This document shows, one piece after another, positions 6,565-7,656 of a DNA stretch of 7,656 nt. Under the pieces are notes generated by a model. That model did no database searches, was not told the origin of the DNA, and saw nothing but the letters and a program-made list of their open reading frames with translations. Source of the DNA: Parachlamydiales bacterium (GTDB lineage: Bacteria; Chlamydiota; Chlamydiia; Chlamydiales; Rhabdochlamydiaceae); assembly GCA_020050965.1 (NCBI GenBank), contig JAGVJV010000290.1, positions 1-7,656 of the forward strand, given 5' to 3'. The position numbers and the translations under genes were made by a program. Position 1 is the first letter of the stretch, and the number at the start of each line of letters is the position of its first letter.

Positions 6565-7017
6565 ATGAATGTCATCTTATTTCAACCCGAGATCCCACAA
6601 AATACAGGCAATATTGTCCGTACTTGTGCGGTCACGGGATCCAAGCTCTTTCTTGTCAGACCGCTCGGTTTTAGTGTCGCAAGCCGCCATCTCAAACGGG
6701 CCGGCCTCGACTACTGGGACGGGGTCGATGTGAATTTTATTGATGATTTAAATGCCTTTTTAGAAAATACTTCAGGTCGTTTCTTTTTTTTCTCCTCACG
6801 TGCGACCAGGAAGTATACCGATATCGCCTATGAGGAGGGGGATTTTCTGATTTTTGGATCAGAAACTTCAGGGCTTCCGCAGATTTTTTGGGACAAGTGG
6901 CCCGAAAAGTTTTGCACGATTCCCAAAAGAAAAGAAACCCGCTGTTTAAACCTAGCCAATTCTGTTTCCATTGTGCTATATGAAGGTTGGAGACAGATGG
7001 GATTTGCTGATCGATGA
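6565..7017 (+). CDS. trmL: tRNA (cytidine/uridine-34-2'-O)-methyltransferase, SPOUT family
   Basis: A 150-residue SAM-dependent methylase of the TrmL/YibK group, which 2'-O-methylates the wobble nucleotide of certain leucine tRNAs. The knotted SPOUT signatures are all visible: FQPEIPQNTGNIVRTC (6-21), RAGLDYWD (45-52), FLIFGSETSGLP (94-105) and CLNLANSVSIVLYEGWRQ (127-144). The length fits E. coli TrmL (about 157). Homologues begin right at the MNVILFQPEIP equivalent, so the ATG at 6565 is taken as the start. The frame is open further up to a TGA at 6493, and a TTG at 6505 would add 20 residues encoded by the inverted-repeat element; this is judged unlikely. No Shine-Dalgarno sequence precedes 6565 now, because the element has been inserted there. 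The TGA stop overlaps the next ATG by 4 nt. In Chlamydia a spoU-type gene also neighbours mip. Confidence 0.93.
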   Translation: MNVILFQPEIPQNTGNIVRTCAVTGSKLFLVRPLGFSVASRHLKRAGLDYWDGVDVNFIDDLNAFLENTSGRFFFFSSRATRKYTDIAYEEGDFLIFGSETSGLPQIFWDKWPEKFCTIPKRKETRCLNLANSVSIVLYEGWRQMGFADR

Positions 7018-7656
7018 GCCCGAATAGATTTTCTTTTCCTCTTCAAATGGCAATAGCAACCCTTTTAGGGATATGCGTCGGCCTGTTTTTTGGCGAAAGA
7101 TGCGCCATCTTAGAGCCCTATGCTTCTGCCTACATCATGATCCTCAAGATCACCGCCATTCCCTATCTGATCGTCGCCATCATCCACGGTATCGGACTGC
7201 TCAACCGGGCACAAGCGATGCAGATCCTCAAAAAAGGGTCGATCTTCATCGCTCTTGCCCTTGCGATCAACATATGCGTCATCTACCTCATGTACTGGAC
7301 CTACCCAGCAGCAGAAGGAGCGCGGCACACCGGCTATGTTTTAAAAGAGGTTCCTTCAATCAATTTTGCCCATCTCCTCATCCCTGAGAATATCTTTTAT
7401 AACCTCGCTAACAACATCATCCCTGCAGTCGTAGTTTTCTGCATCCTCATCGGCATTTCCTTGATGTACATGGCAGACAAGCAAGTCTTCATGGCCAATT
7501 TGCAAACCCTGCTCGACGCCCTGACTAAAGTTACCTCCTGGATCGCCCGGATCACCCCGATCGGCACCTTCATCATCATGACTCTACAAGCAGGAACCAT
7601 TGAGATTTCAACGATCAAACAGATGAGCACCTACATCATCCTTTACATCATCGGAA
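7014..7656 (+). CDS. dicarboxylate/amino acid:cation symporter (DAACS), N-terminal 214 residues (cut by right edge)
   Basis: An inner-membrane Na+- or H+-coupled importer of the glutamate/aspartate/dicarboxylate (GltP/DctA) family. The start overlaps the trmL stop as ATGA, which implies translational coupling; a GGGA lies 11 nt upstream. The frame is open to the window end. Hydrophobic segments are seen at about 10-27, 39-63, 75-95, 136-153 and 174-191. Family-like motifs are ILKITAIPYLIVAIIHGIG (43-61), matching the conserved 'LIKMIIVPLVF' region; LLIPENIFYNLANNIIPAVV (121-140) running into VFCILIGISL; and TPIGTFIIM (181-189). The serine-rich re-entrant loop and the substrate-binding helices HP2, TM7 and TM8 lie outside, so the substrate cannot be told. 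Glutamate or C4-dicarboxylate uptake from the host would suit a chlamydial bacterium, but this is inference. Confidence 0.85.
   Translation, partial: MSPNRFSFPLQMAIATLLGICVGLFFGERCAILEPYASAYIMILKITAIPYLIVAIIHGIGLLNRAQAMQILKKGSIFIALALAINICVIYLMYWTYPAAEGARHTGYVLKEVPSINFAHLLIPENIFYNLANNIIPAVVVFCILIGISLMYMADKQVFMANLQTLLDALTKVTSWIARITPIGTFIIMTLQAGTIEISTIKQMSTYIILYIIG

Noticed and set aside
7073..7387. Open frames at 7073-7387, 7110-7328 and 7397-7630
   Set aside because: They overlap the DAACS frame, which starts at 7014, is open to the end and shows membrane segments and family motifs; these frames give low-complexity or compositionally odd proteins.

Overview
The window looks like a chromosomal segment of a member of the Chlamydiota, probably outside the genus Chlamydia (an environmental, amoeba-associated type of lineage). 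This rests on gene content and order: dnaE, uhpC (sugar-phosphate uptake transporter), hisS, a chlamydial-type Mip FKBP and a SpoU/TrmL methylase. From memory, Chlamydia trachomatis has the same block (spoU, mip, aspS, hisS, uhpC, dnaE as CT540 to CT545). Base composition is moderate, in the mid-40s % GC from lines sampled by eye.

Layout. Positions 1-2164 (minus) hold the first 721 codons of dnaE, cut by the left edge. Positions 2203-3573 (minus) hold uhpC, 38 bp upstream of dnaE and apparently co-transcribed with it from a strong sigma70-type promoter at 3600-3628. The 110-bp gap 3574-3683 is a divergent promoter region. On the plus strand follow an unrecognised 204-residue protein (3684-4298), hisS (4313-5608, 14 bp later), mip (start at 5652, with its own candidate promoter), trmL (6565-7017), and a dicarboxylate/amino-acid:cation symporter gene (from 7014, overlapping the trmL stop and cut by the right edge).

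The most interesting object is a 177-bp non-coding inverted-repeat element at 6381-6557, between mip and trmL. It has 27-bp near-perfect terminal inverted repeats, it folds almost entirely into one hairpin, and it is flanked exactly by a 5-bp direct repeat AGCTC. It looks like a MITE or other non-autonomous IS relative. Removing the element and one AGCTC copy restores a junction in which the mip stop lies 7 nt before the trmL ATG, with an AGG Shine-Dalgarno-like core 8 nt upstream of that ATG. The insertion therefore seems to have split a tight mip-trmL operon and separated trmL from its ribosome binding site.

Functionally the genes are housekeeping (replication, histidyl-tRNA charging, tRNA wobble 2'-O-methylation) plus envelope and transport functions suited to an intracellular bacterium (hexose-phosphate uptake, periplasmic FKBP, organic-acid or amino-acid uptake). 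I see no CRISPR array, rRNA, tRNA, phage gene, transposase gene or defence system.
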